Assembly: GCA_963920705.1 (NCBI GenBank)
Contig: CAWUCO010000268.1
Coordinates: 2,170,001-2,234,000 of the forward strand
Reading direction: 5' to 3'
DNA: 64,000 nucleotides
Source of the DNA: Odiellus spinosus
Taxonomy: Eukaryota > Arthropoda > Arachnida > Opiliones > Phalangiidae
Below, in pieces: positions 63,499 through 64,000 of the stretch (position 1 is the first letter of the stretch; each line of letters begins with the position of its first letter). The position numbers and the translations under genes were made by a program. The notes beneath the pieces were generated by a model that was not told where the DNA came from, did not search any database, and worked only from the letters and a program-made list of their open reading frames with translations.

Positions 63499-64000
63499 GA
63501 TTTAGACAAAATTAAGACCACTCGAAAGAGCAAATATTGGTCTATCTGAAAATCAAGAGTTTTGGAAAATCCGTTGAAAAACATGGAAAATATGGACAAT
63601 TCAAAAAACATCTAATATCAAAAAGCGAATTTTTAAAATCTGAAATTTGACTATTTTGATATTGTATGATTTTTGAATTGGCCATATTTTTCTTGTTTTT
63701 CAACGGATTTTTGAAAACTCTTGTTATTTAGACTGTCCATTAATTGCTCTTTCGAATGACTTTGGTTTTGTCTAAATTGCAAAATTGTGACAAATATAAA
63801 ATTGGTTAAAATTAAGCAAAAACGCTTAAAAATCCAAGATTATTGGATTAAAATGGAAACAAAACTTTTGATTTTTAAGCGATTTAGACAAAATTAAGAC
63901 CACTCGAAAGAGCAAATATTGGTCTATCTGAAAATCAAGAGTTTTGGAAAATCCGTTGAAAAACATGGAAAATATGGACAATTCAAAAAGCATCTAATAT

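Larger units (their letters stand above)
1..64000. repeat. Satellite array, ~383-bp monomer, both orientations
   Basis: The whole window is a tandem array of one monomer family. Corresponding landmarks recur every 382-383 bp, for example at 29037, 29420, 29803, 30186, 30569 and 30952 on the + strand and 61686, 62069, 62452, 62835 and 63218 on the - strand. Phase holds across long spans: 33739 to 53648 is 52 periods of about 382.9 bp. I saw no unique sequence, simple-repeat tract, N gap or transposon. Copies differ by scattered substitutions and indels of one to a few bases, and variants cluster locally. The array runs off both ends of the window. The organisation is typical of eukaryotic constitutive heterochromatin; a centromeric role cannot be judged from sequence alone. 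Confidence 0.98.
58243..64000 (-). repeat. Minus-sense block 9, runs off the window end
   Basis: About 15 monomers. After one X unit it becomes a mix of a 766-bp dimer and 1148-bp trimers. One member carries an extended arm-1-type tract in arm 2 (CAAGGGATTTTCC). Two units have a 2-base loss, TATGATTTTTGAATTGG, near 59836 and 63665. Confidence 0.92.
59190..64000 (-). repeat. Mixed 766-bp dimer and 1148-bp trimer repeats
   Basis: From 61686 on, two monomer types alternate at 766 bp (61686, 62452, 63218 and 62069, 62835). Between 59389 and 61686 the same type returns at 1148-1149 bp because a third monomer is present. AAATGTAAAATTGG and TATAGGATTCAAATGG are shared markers. Confidence 0.8.

Noticed and set aside
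1..64000. CRISPR array
   Set aside because: There is regular spacing, but the whole 383-bp unit is repeated, with no short repeat and unique spacers.
1..64000. Telomeric or subtelomeric repeats
   Set aside because: TTTAGAC-like words occur once per arm but never as a tandem short array of any known telomere type.
1..64000. Orientation switches as assembly chimeras
   Set aside because: Most switches are in register, share variants with nearby copies, and sit inside higher-order repeats, which is hard to get by misassembly. Individual cases such as J4 and J5 still need read support.
1..64000. tRNA, rRNA or Pol III internal promoter elements
   Set aside because: I found no B-box-like GGTTCGANTCC or cloverleaf. 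The TCGAA in TCGAAAGAGC lacks the flanking bases.
1..64000. Identification as a named beetle, nematode or other published satellite
   Set aside because: Architecture and length are suggestive of several groups, but I cannot match the sequence to a specific family from memory. A search of satellite databases with the consensus would decide it.

Overview
This 64 kb window is, as far as I can read it, one uninterrupted block of satellite DNA. It is about 167 tandem copies of an AT-rich monomer of roughly 383 bp, with many copies at 382 bp. Counting one 123-base arm by hand gives about 31% G+C; the rest is poorer. I found no conventional gene, tRNA, rRNA, transposon, CRISPR array or unique sequence. 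Spacing stays in phase from end to end, so nothing large is inserted. The organisation (long homogeneous tandem array, nested higher-order repeats, no genes) points to eukaryotic centromeric, pericentromeric or other heterochromatin, probably from a long-read assembly. I cannot name the species. Long dyad-symmetric satellites of a few hundred bp are known from tenebrionid beetles, among others, but that is an analogy and not an identification.

The monomer is itself a long imperfect palindrome. About 285 of its 383 bp consist of two inverted arms of about 124 bp (about 81% identical by hand alignment: 23 mismatches and one gap) around a partly self-complementary centre of about 38 bp. The remaining ~98 bp holds a second, shorter dyad (11-bp arms over 57 bp) enclosing a 7-bp-stem hairpin. 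I call the strand carrying a recurrent 60-codon open frame the sense of a monomer: plus blocks have it on the + strand, minus blocks on the - strand.

Layout: minus 1-1060, plus 1077-1696, minus 1713-3358, plus 3375-3844, minus 3864-9323, plus 9363-11557, minus 11564-19300, plus 19317-27607, minus 27614-28089, plus 28106-33429, minus 33436-52595, plus 52612-52878, minus 52885-54126, plus 54142-55174, minus 55181-57188, plus 57204-58236, minus 58243-64000. There are 16 orientation switches.

The switches are the most interesting thing here. Fourteen of 16 are in register: the switching monomer keeps its ~285-bp palindrome length, but one arm is replaced by an inverted copy of the other. Every minus-to-plus switch gives an arm1/arm1 unit and seven of eight plus-to-minus switches give an arm2/arm2 unit. 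Breakpoints fall in two short blocks that both arms share: block A (AAAATCCGTTGAAAAACA) and block B (CAATTCAA). The same two blocks bound short arm-to-arm conversion tracts in several monomers. This fits recombination, or template switching, between the two arms as the source of both inversions and conversions. Several junctions were then copied inside higher-order repeats (periods near 766, 1147, 1533, 2292, 2298 and 3062 bp), so they are heritable parts of the array.

No protein pathway can be described. The 60-codon frames are most likely a by-product of sequence conservation.
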